DNA from: Ciborinia camelliae
Lineage: Eukaryota > Ascomycota > Leotiomycetes > Helotiales > Sclerotiniaceae
DNA length: 64,000 bases
Assembly (NCBI GenBank): GCA_025890175.1
Contig: JANPYM010000013.1
Location: 666,892 to 730,891, forward strand
Direction of reading: 5' to 3'
Shown in pieces: positions 1 to 11,102 of the stretch (within the stretch, counting starts at the first letter, position 1; every line of letters starts with the position of its first letter). A program made the translations under genes and the position numbers. Below the pieces are notes generated by a model. It saw only the letters and a program-made list of their open reading frames with translations, was not told the DNA's origin and ran no database searches.

Positions 1-16
1 ACATCTCAACCCAAAC

Positions 17-1750
17 CTAATAAACCGGCATATCAAAAGCATCCAAATCATAAATCCAAGAATCGATACTCTCCTGATCATATCGACACTCCATCGACGT
101 CCCATTATTCGTCCAGAACGGCCTTAGAGGCCACCCACAGATCTGTTGATTCTCCCCCTTATTCACTCCCTGCAGAACCGTCGCATTCAAAGTCACAGGC
201 GCCACCCCATTCTCCACCCAATCAATCAAGACCTGCAAGTTCGTTTGCGGCCACGGCCCATTGGGTTCGGCCGCATTGACCGCGCAATGCGAACCGCCCG
301 GGACGAGGAAGAGCCGGTAAAATTCATTGGTCGCCGCGATGGAATCGTTGTAGGAGAGGCCCGGGTTCATGATTTCCCGCACGGATTCGAAATATCGAAC
401 CGAGGAAGCGGTCGGGATGCTGTAGTCGGATTCACCATGGAAATGGATGATTTTCCCGCCGGCATTTTTGTAGGGCGTGAGATCCGGCCAGTTGGTCATG
501 AGGACATCGTTGTAGCGATTCCAACCGTCTTGGATCCAGTCGCGGAGTGTATCATACGTGACTCCTTGGAGAGATTGGAGGTTGGAACCGTTTTTAAGAT
601 CGAGGAGGACTTCAACGAAGGATCCGCCTAGGGAGGTGATATCCAGTCCGAATTGTCCGCTGGTTGCGTTGTAAGATGTGGCGGCATCGGTGAAGGTGGA
701 GGATGGGGTGTAGGTGAAATATACGCGTTTACCATCGCTGGTGTGAAGACCGTCGAGGATTTTCTGCGCTACTGCTAGACCCTTGGCTGAGACGGATCCA
801 TTTTGTGCGGGTGAAGGAGGACCTCCAAATCCTCCTGCTGAAGCGGGGCACGAGTATGGCTTGCCTAATAGAGTTGAGATGTTGAAGTTCATCGTGCACA
901 GATCGGTTCGGGAGACTACTCCATCTGATTTACCATCATATGGATCACAAGCAATGATCGTCTCATTCACTATCTTCTGCAGTTCGCAAGGCGGTGGATA
1001 ATAATCCAAAGTTTTCTCCACAACATTCGAATATAGATGTTGTACCTGTTGGAACGCGAATCTGAAAGCTGGTGCTCCAATTGTCGCTCCATCAAATTGA
1101 TCCGCAAAACGTTGAACTTGACTCCATCCTTCTCGGCCGCCTTCCGAGCAACCCTGATAGTAAGAATACAACGTAGCGTTATTAGCCGTCATGTTGAAAA
1201 TTGACGCGGTGAACTCCTTTCCAATGACACTCATCTCATGGATAGCCTTGTATCCAAACATATAGACGTTTTGCCAATTGAGTGTACCGTTCGCAAGTAG
1301 AAAATCCGAAATGGCATTGTTTTGAAAGATTCCAAAACCACCATCGGTATCACCAGCAACTGCTCCATATTGCACTCCTCCAGGTAATGACATAGGTCCT
1401 GAGTTGATTGCATATCCACCACCACCTGTAGAGAGGTAACGATTTTGGAATTTTGCAGGCGCAGGAACCCAGTATGTGAGGAGAACACTGTCACCTAGGC
1501 CATCATGAGAGTACTTGAAAGTAACAGCACAGTAATCGATCACAGCATTAGGGTAAAAGACACTCGAGGATGAGGCATTTGTCACCGTCTTAGCTGTGAT
1601 GGACGTTGGATCAAGGGTAATTCCATCATAGAAATCGACGGGTGGGAAATTGGCTGCAAGATACGTCGGCGTACAGATATCGGTCAAAATGAGAGCTTGT
1701 ACCAGAGACGGGAGGGAAGCAACGGCGGTGACGAAATGCGAAGAACGCAT
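17..1750 (-). CDS. Secreted tannase / feruloyl esterase family protein
   Basis: Single-exon ORF of 577 aa. The first ~20 residues are a signal peptide (hydrophobic core followed by a small-residue region), so the enzyme should be exported. The tannase family (tannase and feruloyl esterase B/C) is an alpha/beta hydrolase group that cleaves galloyl or feruloyl esters of plant phenolics. The family's CS-D-HC triad arrangement is visible: Cys201-Ser202 in GCSEGGREG, Asp442 in HGESDYSIP, and His488-Cys489 in GGSHCAVN. The two cysteines form the disulfide that joins the nucleophile and histidine loops. A calcium-loop-like CDPYDGKSDG lies near residues 268-277. Many NxS/T sites fit a secreted glycoprotein. 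Length is normal for the family. I cannot tell tannase from feruloyl esterase from sequence alone. Confidence 0.93.
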   Translation of the reverse strand: MRSSHFVTAVASLPSLVQALILTDICTPTYLAANFPPVDFYDGITLDPTSITAKTVTNASSSSVFYPNAVIDYCAVTFKYSHDGLGDSVLLTYWVPAPAKFQNRYLSTGGGGYAINSGPMSLPGGVQYGAVAGDTDGGFGIFQNNAISDFLLANGTLNWQNVYMFGYKAIHEMSVIGKEFTASIFNMTANNATLYSYYQGCSEGGREGWSQVQRFADQFDGATIGAPAFRFAFQQVQHLYSNVVEKTLDYYPPPCELQKIVNETIIACDPYDGKSDGVVSRTDLCTMNFNISTLLGKPYSCPASAGGFGGPPSPAQNGSVSAKGLAVAQKILDGLHTSDGKRVYFTYTPSSTFTDAATSYNATSGQFGLDITSLGGSFVEVLLDLKNGSNLQSLQGVTYDTLRDWIQDGWNRYNDVLMTNWPDLTPYKNAGGKIIHFHGESDYSIPTASSVRYFESVREIMNPGLSYNDSIAATNEFYRLFLVPGGSHCAVNAAEPNGPWPQTNLQVLIDWVENGVAPVTLNATVLQGVNKGENQQICGWPLRPFWTNNGTSMECRYDQESIDSWIYDLDAFDMPVY

Positions 1751-2730
1751 GTTGATCTTCTACGGGTATTCCGAACCTCGTATGATGGATGAGATGAAGA
1801 GAAAGATGAGTTGGGGTCGAAACACTTGAGCCATGCTCCCAGTTCTTATATTCTTCTTGGGGAGAGCATTGTGATACCCGTTGAACATCAGCATGTGATC
1901 CGGACCTTGATGAATAACCAAAATCCCATGTTTGATGCGTTTCAGGCATGGAAAGAATTATCTTCAAGCGTAGGTAGTGGGTGGGGATTAGTGTGGCGAC
2001 GGTGCGCGGTTGAGGTTGCAGAAGATGCGGGGTTGGTGATTGGGTTGTGGGGTTTGTGGGGCTCAAACTTCGAAGCCGTTAAGGTTCTTGTGGGGATTGA
2101 TGGAGCAAGGGAACTAAACTCGGTCCCGAAGAAACTCTAAACTCAGTTTCTGTATAAAGTGGTTTTTAATTGATCTGGGGACGGAGATGAAGGTGACTGA
2201 AGGGGTAGAACCTGCATGTGTCTAGCATCATTGAAATACATCGGTATCGGTAAGGTTACTACACTTCCGAGGCGACGCCTATCATCAACGGGATCAATAT
2301 ATAGGTTACTATTCCATCGATTGACCTCCTTCAAAATCCAGAGGACATCAGAAAGGGGGAGATTAATATCAATAACTACCATCGGTAAACGGCCAAAGAC
2401 CTTGATTTGGGGGTTAACATTAAGGTAAGGAGGTAGCATCATTGATCATCATACCACGGGAATACACTTTTCCATCCATCACCATTATCTTCTGTGTAGG
2501 AGCAGGTGCCGTTCTGAGAGCATCAAATCAAGTCGTTTTTTTTTCGCTCTTTGCATATGACCTTGGGACTCATGGATCATAGACGAAGTCATCGTTGCCT
2601 ATAATGAGTACCAAGTTGTGAAATGGCAAAAGAGGAAAAGAAGGAGAGAGAGCCTTGGAGGTTCAGAGACGATCGTTATCTTGCGAACTAGATTGATTCG
2701 GGGCTAATAAGCTGGGGAAATCCAACATGG

Positions 2731-2778
2731 CATGTGATACCATGTGATACCATGTGATACCATGTGATACCATGTGAT
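2731..2778. repeat. 10-bp tandem repeat (CATGTGATAC)n
   Basis: Four perfect copies of CATGTGATAC followed by a fifth, incomplete copy (CATGTGAT). The array is noncoding and in the tannase/GH3 intergenic region. Confidence 0.9.
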
Positions 2779-4302
2779 TATCTCTGTCAAGTGACATTCT
2801 CATGGCATCATGCTTTTCTCCCATGAAATCATCAACAGTTGGTCTTATTACTAGTTCATGTCCTGCGTCCTGCTTTCCAGCTTGGGCCTTTTTGTCTCTT
2901 GCCTGTTTGGAATCTATGATAATACGATCCGCTTTCGTGATTCGATCGCAACGTTTGAAGTTGTCTCGGCAGTTATTCTCTTTCTCACAAATCTCGGTGG
3001 ATTACAATTCCCATCGTAGGCCATAGCTATTCCTATCCCATTGCTACTTACTGGTGGAGAAATTTGCAGTAAGCATTGAGTTTAGTTGAAGTCATTGGAA
3101 GTATATAAGAAGTATATACATACCTAGTATGCATTTCTCATTCTCATTATCCAACGCTGCCCTCATTTGTTCGTTCGTACTACAAGTTATCACCTATCAC
3201 ATATCACAAATGCATATCCCCGCATCCTCGAATCTCTTTTCCCAACAATATTAAGACAGAAGGGTATTATTATAGATGTTTATATTAATATTATTAATAA
3301 GCTGAGTAATAATATGATTTGTTTCGTGCATTTTCCCGGAACGTCGGCTTCTCTCAGCTAATTGATTCATTTCCGTTCTGGATCTAGAAAGTTTTTAGCC
3401 TAGCCCTGTTGGTCCCTTGTTTTAGCACCACATGTATCACAACGTTCCCAGGGACTTTGATTGGTCCCATTCACTTTTCGGTACTACCCGAAACAAAATA
3501 AACGACGCTTCGCTCTACTTCACTTCACGTCACTTCACATTTCAAAAATACCTATTTTTCAAACTTTTCATCAACCAAGGGTTATGCCCACTCGGTACCT
3601 ACTAGTCATTAATCATATTGTATAGGACCTACCTACCTAGGTAGTGAGTGATTGAGACGACTCAATCTGCTTCCGCCTGCAAGGTATAACGTCATTTCCA
3701 TCGCAAAATTTGGGCGTAAGTGGATTCTGATAATCAGGATCTCCCCGTTTTGGTAAGGCCTAGTGCGAACGCCTACACTGCCTGCAGCTTCAATAATATC
3801 CATATCCGTCCTCCAACACTTGGGCACCTGCAACGCTTGATCCGCTAGTTAGTTCTAGTTAGGTACTAGTTAGGCACTTATAATAATATGCATCCCTATA
3901 CTCTCGATGAGAAGGAAAAAAGGGCCGACGCGGCGGGAAGCTCTGCATGTACCCGACTGGTATAAGGATTCGGGATTCAGGATACCCTTAAATGTCCTTC
4001 CTTATTCTCGACGCCAAGAAAAACATTCTTACGTCGTCTAAATTCATCTATCTACAAGATTATATACTAAAATTTTAATAGAATAGTCCATCGTATACAT
4101 CGTATACATCGTATATACCGTATATACCGTATATGCCGTATATGATTACGAGCATCGTTTAAGTGGATGGTTTTTCTAACCCACTTTTCCTTCGGCCCCG
4201 GAAAAACCAGGATCAAAAGCTTAAATTTGTTTTACAACACATTAACATCAACCGCAAGTGCCATCCATCCCTTAGACGTTAGAGGTGAGGTGGTTGGTCG
4301 TT

Positions 4303-4510
4303 CAACTTATTCACTTTAACCGCAAATCCCAAGACTCTCCCCTCAACCTACCCCGGAGAGGTCAGAGGTGTCCATTTTGCTTACAACAAATTCGCTCAAC
4401 CACAAGACTTACCCCTCAAAATACCCCGGAGATAGGGGGGTTTTATTTTACCGTCCAACAAATTCAGTAAGACCACAAGACCTACCCCTCAATCTACCCC
4501 TTGTAATACT
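4303..4510. repeat. Degenerate ~75-bp tandem repeat in the GH3 promoter region
   Basis: Three diverged copies begin at about 4303, 4385 and 4456. Each starts with CAAC(T/A)(T/A)ATTC and carries a CCACAAGAC(T/C)TACCCCTCAA-like core and, in two copies, CTACCCCGGAGA or a close relative. The array ends about 90 bp before the proposed GH3 start codon. Confidence 0.6.
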
Positions 4511-4599
4511 CGTACAAGATGAATATAAACCCACTTCAAGAAGAGCGGAAGTCAGAGTTCTTCTTTGCTCTTTTTTGGAACACCGTGGATTACATCAAA

Positions 4600-7295
4600 A
4601 TGCGTCTTTTACCAACTTTGTGCGCGTTTTTGAGCCTTTGTGGGGGTCAGAATGAGCTGGTTGAAGCTACTTCGGGTGACTCTTTTGCTTGTGAGCTTTT
4701 GATTTTCGTTTTTTATGGCCATGACTATGTGATGCGAAGTTATGGGGTATATGGAATGGAGAATATAACATCTTCGTTGTCCAGTTAGTTCAACTCGGAT
4801 AAGAAGAGCTCTTGTGGCGTTTAGATCATCAGTATGGAGGTTCAACCTCGCACTTTTGACTTTCATACAAACAGCAGATCTCGTTCTGTCCCATTTCCCT
4901 CACCACTAACTAATTTCTCAGCAACCCCACACATAAACTGGGCTCATGCCAGAAGCCTCGCTGAAATCTTCGTCGCCAAACTAAACTACACCGAAAAATC
5001 ATACTTAGTAACCGGAACCAATTATGCAGTTGCCCTCGACGGCACCCCCAATCTCTGCATCGGAAACATCGGATCCATCCCCCGCTTTAATTTCTCCGGC
5101 ATCTGTTTCAACGATGGCCCTGCATCCGTCGCTCGACAGGATTTAGTTAGTGTCTTCCCATCTGGTGTCACACTAGCTGCAACCTGGGACCGCGAACTTA
5201 TTTGGAAGGGAAGTAGGGCTTTGGGAGAGGAATTTAGAGCTAAAGGAACTCATGTTTCTGAGGGGTATGTTTTACATAGCATTTAAGTACATCTTATGTA
5301 TATTGATAGTGACTGATCATCACTAGACCAGTAGCAGGACCCCTCGGACGTCATCCACTCGGTGGACGCAACTGGGAAGGATTTTCCCCCGACCCATACC
5401 TCGCCGGCCAATTGATGAGCAGCTACATATCCGGAATGCAAAGTATAGGCGTCCAAACCTGTTCGAAACATTTCATCGGCAACGAACAGGAAACTGCAAG
5501 AACCGATTCCATTCTGCCAAACGGCATGACTGTCGAAGGTATTTCCTCCAATATGGATGATCGTACTTTTCATGAAGTATATCTCTGGCCCTTCGCCGAT
5601 GCCATCAGAGCGGGAACTGCTTCTATCATGTGCAGTTATAATCGAGTAAATGGTACTTACGCATGCGAAAACCCACATATTCTCAATGATATTCTCAAAG
5701 GGGAATTAGGATTTCAAGGTTATGTTGTTTCGGATTGGTTCGCTACGCATAGTGGTTACAAAGCCGCAAATGCGGGATTGGATATGACTATGCCGGGTGC
5801 TGTCAACCAAAGCACCATCCCAACCGGTGAAACATATTTTGGACCAAACCTTATAAAGGCTGTGAAGGATGGAAATATGACAGAAGAACGGCTAGATGAT
5901 ATGGCTTTAAGAGTTATGACTCCTTATTACCTTCTCAATCAATATCGTGATTATCCAACCCCGGATCCGAGCCAAAGATTTGTCATGGCAAATATATATG
6001 GATTTCGCTCTCTTGCACTCGAATTCGGCCCGGAATTACCTGCCCGCGACGTCCGCGGTAATCACTCTTCACTCATCCGACAAATGGCCGCCGCAGGAAC
6101 AGTTCTCCTGAAAAATACAAACAACACCCTTCCTCTCTCCAAGCCCCTAAACATAGGCGTCTTCGGAAACTCCGCCCCAGATCCCACAAATGGTCTAAGC
6201 TGGAATCCCGCCCCTGCTTACGGGTTTGACATCGGCACCCTAGACTCCGGCGGTGGATCTGGCTCCGGTCGCCACACAAACCTCGTATCACCCCTGGTAG
6301 CCATCCGCGCCCGCGCCGCCACTTACGGTGCGCGCGTGCAATACATTACCAACAACAACCTCCTCGCGGCGAATAATTTCGCAAGCATATACCCCACTCC
6401 CTCCATCTGTCTCGTCTTCCTTAAAACCTTTTCCAGCGAAGGTCGTGACCGAGTTGCCTTCGCCAACGACTGGAATTCCACTCTCGTTGTGAATAACGTC
6501 GCCTCTTTATGCGGTGGCAACACAATAGTAGTAACGCATTCCTCCGGCATAAACACTCTCCCCTTCGCCTCCAATCCAAACGTAAGCGCAATTCTCGCTG
6601 CGCATTATCCTGGAGAGCAAAGCGGAAACGCAATAGCTGATATCCTTTTCGGCGATGTAAATCCCAGCGGGAAACTACCATATACGATCCCTGTCCTCGA
6701 AGAAGACATCAACATCCCGATTGTCAATCTCACCGATCAAGAAGTCGAGAAGCTTGGTCCGAATGCTTGGCAAAGTGATTTCACCGAGGGATTGGAGATT
6801 GATTATCGGGGTTTGGAAAGGAAGAATATAACGCCGTTGTATGAATTTGGGTTTGGCTTGAGTTACACCACTTTCGATCTTGGAACTCCAGTTTCCATCA
6901 CCAAATTGTATAACGACAATGTTGCCGCGCGTCCAGATGCCAAATCCCCCATCGTGCCAGGCGGAAATCAAGATCTCTACACGCCGCTTCTTTCCATCAA
7001 TACGACGGTGAAAAATACGGGAGAAAGAAACGGTGCCACGGTATTGCAATTGTATATTTCGCTTCCGCCAAGCGGCACGCCCGATGGAACGCCGGTGAAA
7101 GTTCTCCGCGGCTTTGCAAAGGTCGAGGTCGATGTCAAGGGGGAGAAACCGGTGCAGCTTTTGGTGCAGAGGAGAGATGTCAGTTTTTGGGATACGGCGT
7201 TGGGCGATTGGGTTATTCCCGAGGGGGAAATCAAGGTTTCGGTCGGGTTTAGCTCGAGAGATATCAGGGGTGTGGTGGGCGTGGTGGTTAGGTGA
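4600..7295 (+). CDS. Secreted GH3 beta-glucosidase
   Basis: Proposed exons 4600-4690, 4922-5264 and 5327-7295 give 800 aa. The 62-nt second intron (5265-5326) is secure: it joins HVSEG to PVAGPLGR and restores the family block ending in GGRNWEGFSPDPY. The first exon is inferred. ATG 4600 opens a signal peptide (MRLLPTLCAFLSLCGG), and donor GTGAGC with acceptor TTTCTCAG after a CTAAC branch site are in phase, but the 231-nt intron is long for this genome. GH3 enzymes hydrolyse terminal beta-glucosides such as cellobiose. The nucleophile is the Asp of GYVVSDW (about residue 281). KHFIGNEQE and a C-terminal fibronectin-III-like domain are also present. A secreted role in plant cell-wall or glycoside breakdown is likely. 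Confidence 0.88.
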
Positions 7296-8411
7296 GGAAG
7301 GAAACGTCTGGCGATTGATACGAGAGCTTGGGATAGGGATCCGGGGATTGCGTTTGGTCTGCGTTTTGTTTGCACTGGAGGGGAGAAGAGGGGGAGGAAA
7401 TCATAGTATTGATTTGATGGATGGGATGGGATTTCGATTGAGAGATCTCTCTCTCAATCGGGAATGTATGTGTAGATAGGTAGTGTGTGTCGTTGGGGAA
7501 GAAACGTCAATAGACAATTCCCAAATTCGAGTTCTTGTGTAGAATCCCTGGGAGGACCATCAGACTCCCTTCATTTGTGAAACTCTATCAATTACCTACC
7601 TACTAGGTAGGTCTTTGCCAAAACAAAAAAAAAATCTCTCCGTCGTCTGTTTCCCTTCCCTTCCCTTCCCATTCCATCAATCGGATCGAATCGGATCGAA
7701 ATTCCTTCCCGCTCCATCGAATCTCTGCCAACACGCAGACATTTATTTCATCATCTCCATCCCCCGCTTTGCGAACCCGCTCGGTGAATTCCATTTCGAT
7801 GGTCTGGGAAGGATCATCGGGAAACGAAGGATGTTTTTCTCCTCGGCGATCACACGTCTGCCCGGTGAGAAGGTGAAGGTGAAGCTGAGGTCATCATCTT
7901 CGCTCTTTCGTGGGATGAAGTCGCTAGGATGTCCTACTCATGGAATATTTTGGTCCTGGTGTACCATCTTGAATTTCGTTTTCAATACCTAGGTAGATGT
8001 GCAGGTCATTTTTCGAGCGGTTATAATAATTCCGATTCAGCCATTCCCATCGTTCGATCGGTCTTATTAATGCCAAAGAACTACCTATCCTCTGACTTTA
8101 CCCCTAGCCATAGAATTTCCGACTCTACTTTTCGGCATAATATCTTCGAAGGTGCGCGTTTCTTTCCGCAAAATATCGGTTTGAATGATCAAACTTTCGG
8201 TGTGCAATACCCTGCCCGCCAAATGTATATGCGGCAAAGCACAGTAAGGTCTCTGAAACGCATATTTCATATCTAAATCCGTCGTTTAAGCCCGTTCAAT
8301 AAATCCGTTCAACTCCGTATATGTTGTAAATTTAAGCTTATAAATGAATGATTATAATACCCGCAGGAACTGAGGTACAGATAATTTCGCTCTATACACA
8401 GGACTACAAAG
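7296..8411. other. Intergenic region, GH3 to SDR remnant
   Basis: Short low-complexity stretches (poly-A near 7624, CCTTC repeats near 7650) and the recurrent CCTACTAGGTAGG-like palindromes (7590-7611, 7987-7996). I see no convincing gene. Confidence 0.5.
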
Positions 8412-9242
8412 ATGAGTACAGGGCAGAAATCAGTTCTTATTACAGGTATATATGATTTTTTATAACCCGAGTATTTGCTTACAGTGCAAAAGATCCTAAT
8501 CACGTATCAAAGGAGGAAACCAGGGCATCGGATTCAAAACGGCCAAAAATCGGCTTCGTACCAGTCCAGAATACCATGTGATCCTTAGATGTCGCGACCC
8601 CCCCAAGGGTGAAGCAGCCGTCAAAGAACTTCAGTCTATATTGCTGATCTCAAGGGAAGCGTCTCGGCAACTCAACTCGAGGTAACCGATGATCAATCTG
8701 TTGATGCAGCAGCAACTCGTCTCGCGGGCGAGTCTGGAAAACTCGACATCTTGATCAACAACGCCGGCATCGGTTCATCGAAGAGTCCATCAACACGAGA
8801 AGCACGACGAAAAGTTGTGGATGTCAACTTCGGAGGCACATTGAGTGTTCCCGAGGCCTTCTTGGATTTACTTCGCAAAGCCACCCACCCATGTGCCACC
8901 GAGAATTTTTTCGTGACTTCGAGCATGGGCTCGATTCAACATGCCGCGAAGCCATCATCGCCCTACTATAATCCTCAGGGCACGGAATATCGCACTAGCA
9001 AGGCGGCGTTGGATATGATGATGGTTATGTATTATGCGCGGTTGAAACCAGAGGGGTTGTTCGTATCTGCTGTAGATCCAGGACTCTGTGCAACGAACTT
9101 CACGGGAAACGCGGACTCGTTGAAGGCGAGAGGGGCTTCATTGCCGGCAGACGGAGGAGATCGTGTAGCACGCGTAGCAAAGGGTGGGAGAGATAAAGAT
9201 ATAGGAAAAGTTATAACTGGTGATAGTGTCTTGCCATCTTAG
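8412..9242 (+). pseudogene. Short-chain dehydrogenase/reductase, frameshifted
   Basis: Exon 1 (8412-8445) and exon 2 (from 8513) join across a 67-nt intron to read ITGGNQGIGF, the SDR cofactor motif TGxxxGIG. The frame runs to RDPPKGEAAVKELQS, then must shift by one base at about 8635-8642 to continue as IADLKG and on through NNAG (about 8757), the catalytic Ser block TSSMGSI and YRTSKAAL (YxxxK), ending with the stop at 9240-9242. All core motifs survive, but the coding frame is broken. Residues near the N-terminus look eroded: KTA where ETA is usual, and LRCRDPP where LGSRDPS is usual. These would be G-to-A type changes. Either a recent pseudogene or a sequencing indel; the function would have been NAD(P)-dependent oxidoreduction of an unknown substrate. 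Confidence 0.7.
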
Positions 9243-10514
9243 CTATCGAGTAAAAAATGAGTAGTAAAATCCATTATTCTTTAAATGAGTCTTGATAAAA
9301 TAAGTTTGAGACTTCGAATCTCGATTTCTTAGGGTTAAGCAGCAAGTACAAACACTGCGTTCAGGCTCAAGAGAAGCAATATACAGTCAGTTGCGGGGTT
9401 TGCGAGCACTGGTCCTTCTGCTATGGCTTCTGCATCTTGAGCTCTGTCATCGAAACAAGCGCTAATAGTGTTACCTCTACTCTATCATTACGATAGTATG
9501 CGGCGGCGAATTTGTCAAAAAACCAATCAAGGGTTAAATAGTCGCATAGGATATGACTCACGCAGACTAACATCTGGCTTTTGGAAACCAATACCCGCTT
9601 GAGTGAGAACTTGGTTTTAATTGCAGCCCGTATGTCGAACTACTCGACGTATAGGGAGGGCTATGGGTGATTCGGCGGCGTAAAGCCTCTCCATGCACGT
9701 ATGTGCGGTCGTCTTCAAAGGACGAAACCTGCTGCGCAGAATTACGTGTCTTGCCAATTCTGTTGTGCATGTCAAGGCTAGGGCTAAGAGGAGACAGTGG
9801 AACCTTATCATCACAATAGTAGAGTACAGAGATGGGTAGCTCAACATTAGTTCCCCATTGAAGCTACCTAGGTAAGAAGGATGGGAACTGTGATCTGGCC
9901 TATAATTATACAGTGTTGCTTACTCAGCACAATCACTGATAGCCCTGGAGTGCATACTGACTCCGATAAGCCTCTTTGGTCGTGTATTTATGAGTGCACA
10001 ATTATTTATTCACGGATGTATGGATACCTTGATTCAAATTACTAATGGTATGTTAGAACAGAGGGAGCAATAATAGTGATTTGATAGTGAATCGCAAATA
10101 GCGCTAACCCTTGGTGATGAAGCACAAGCTCCCGTCACTCACAACAAGCCTCAACTTTAGTGGCAGATCCCCCACACAGTGGCTGAAAGATCAAATTCAG
10201 GGGGGCATTTGCCACTGCCAAAATATGACGTCGTACACTGAATAGCATCAATGATCACAAATGCAAAATGAGAATGAATTTGATTTGATTTGATTTGAGT
10301 TGAAGAGTTTCATTAATATCGTCGTTTTGACCCAAAGGAATCACCCCCGAACGCCGACGTGTTATCCATTAATCATTATTCACCACTTCCTTCCTTCATT
10401 TCTGCATTTCCGCATTCATTCTCTCTTACGTGTCTCTGTTTATCCACCAATACTGCACGCTCAATCGTCCCTTGCCTGCCATCTCATCCATTCCCGACCA
10501 TTCACCACAACCCT
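9243..10514. other. Intergenic region
   Basis: No intact gene. Minus-strand reading near 9400-9560 shows short protein-like stretches in more than one frame, which could be an old gene remnant that I cannot identify. Near 10280-10300 there is a GATTT-type repeat. The stretch 10300-10514 is pyrimidine-rich and is probably the 3' untranslated region of the adjacent minus-strand gene. Confidence 0.4.
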
Positions 10515-11102
10515 TTACTTCGCATACGTATTCGCCGGTTGCGTCACACCAGACGTACCATAATAATCTTGATTCGCACCACCATGACCTCCTCCATAAG
10601 GTGGTGCACCAGCAGGTGGAGCATATGATTGTTGTGGTTGTGAATAATTGTAGCCTTGGACCGCAGGTTGACCATATGTATTTGCAGGTTGAGTGTATGC
10701 CATAGGTTGATTGCCTGAACTGATTTGATTGCGACGACGACGTCTCTTGGAGATGCACCTGCGGAGGGGAATATGTTAGTTTCGACATCCATATCCGGGA
10801 TTTGTTATTGATTCATGTAGACTGGAGTTGTAGGATTGAAACTTACAAGATGGCGAAGACCAAGATGAGAGCGAAAAATATCAGGATACCTGTGAGGATC
10901 CATCTTCCAAAACGGCTCCAGGCGGAATTACATCTGTAATAGCTGGAATGGGAATTAGCTTCATGGCCAAAAATGTTGAAATCAATCGATCGTTGCAGAG
11001 TGAGAAAATTACGAACCCATAGCCTCTGCGGTAGCAAGTAGCTCTTGAATGAAGATCATTCAGATGCAAAGCCTCGCGAGTATCGATTGGAAGAGCACCC
11101 AT
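10515..11102 (-). CDS. RCR-type membrane protein (chitin synthesis regulation / Congo red resistance)
   Basis: Three exons on the minus strand (11102-11017, 10942-10847, 10758-10515) give 141 aa. The introns of 74 and 88 nt have good ends and matching phase. Spliced, the protein reads CYRRGYGYYRCNSAWSRFGRW, then a single transmembrane helix (ILTGILIFFALILVFAIL), then a basic cluster (KRRRRR), then a Gly/Pro/Tyr/Gln-rich cytosolic tail. That order is the hallmark of the fungal RCR family (yeast Rcr1/Rcr2), linked to chitin deposition and to trafficking of plasma-membrane proteins through PY-type tail motifs. This tail has PPAGAPPYGG, but I see no clean PPxY. Length is usual for the family. Confidence 0.82.

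Larger units (their letters stand above)
1751..4599. other. Intergenic region between the divergent tannase and GH3 genes
   Basis: About 2.8 kb with only short, unconvincing ORFs. It lies between two genes transcribed away from each other, so it holds both promoters. It contains a small 10-bp tandem array (2731-2778), TACCTAGGTA-type palindromes near 3635-3650, runs of CGTATA near 4090-4140, and a degenerate repeat close to the GH3 start (4303-4510). Confidence 0.6.

Noticed and set aside
146..631. 161-codon plus-strand ORF
   Set aside because: Antisense to the tannase coding sequence, whose catalytic motifs are intact.
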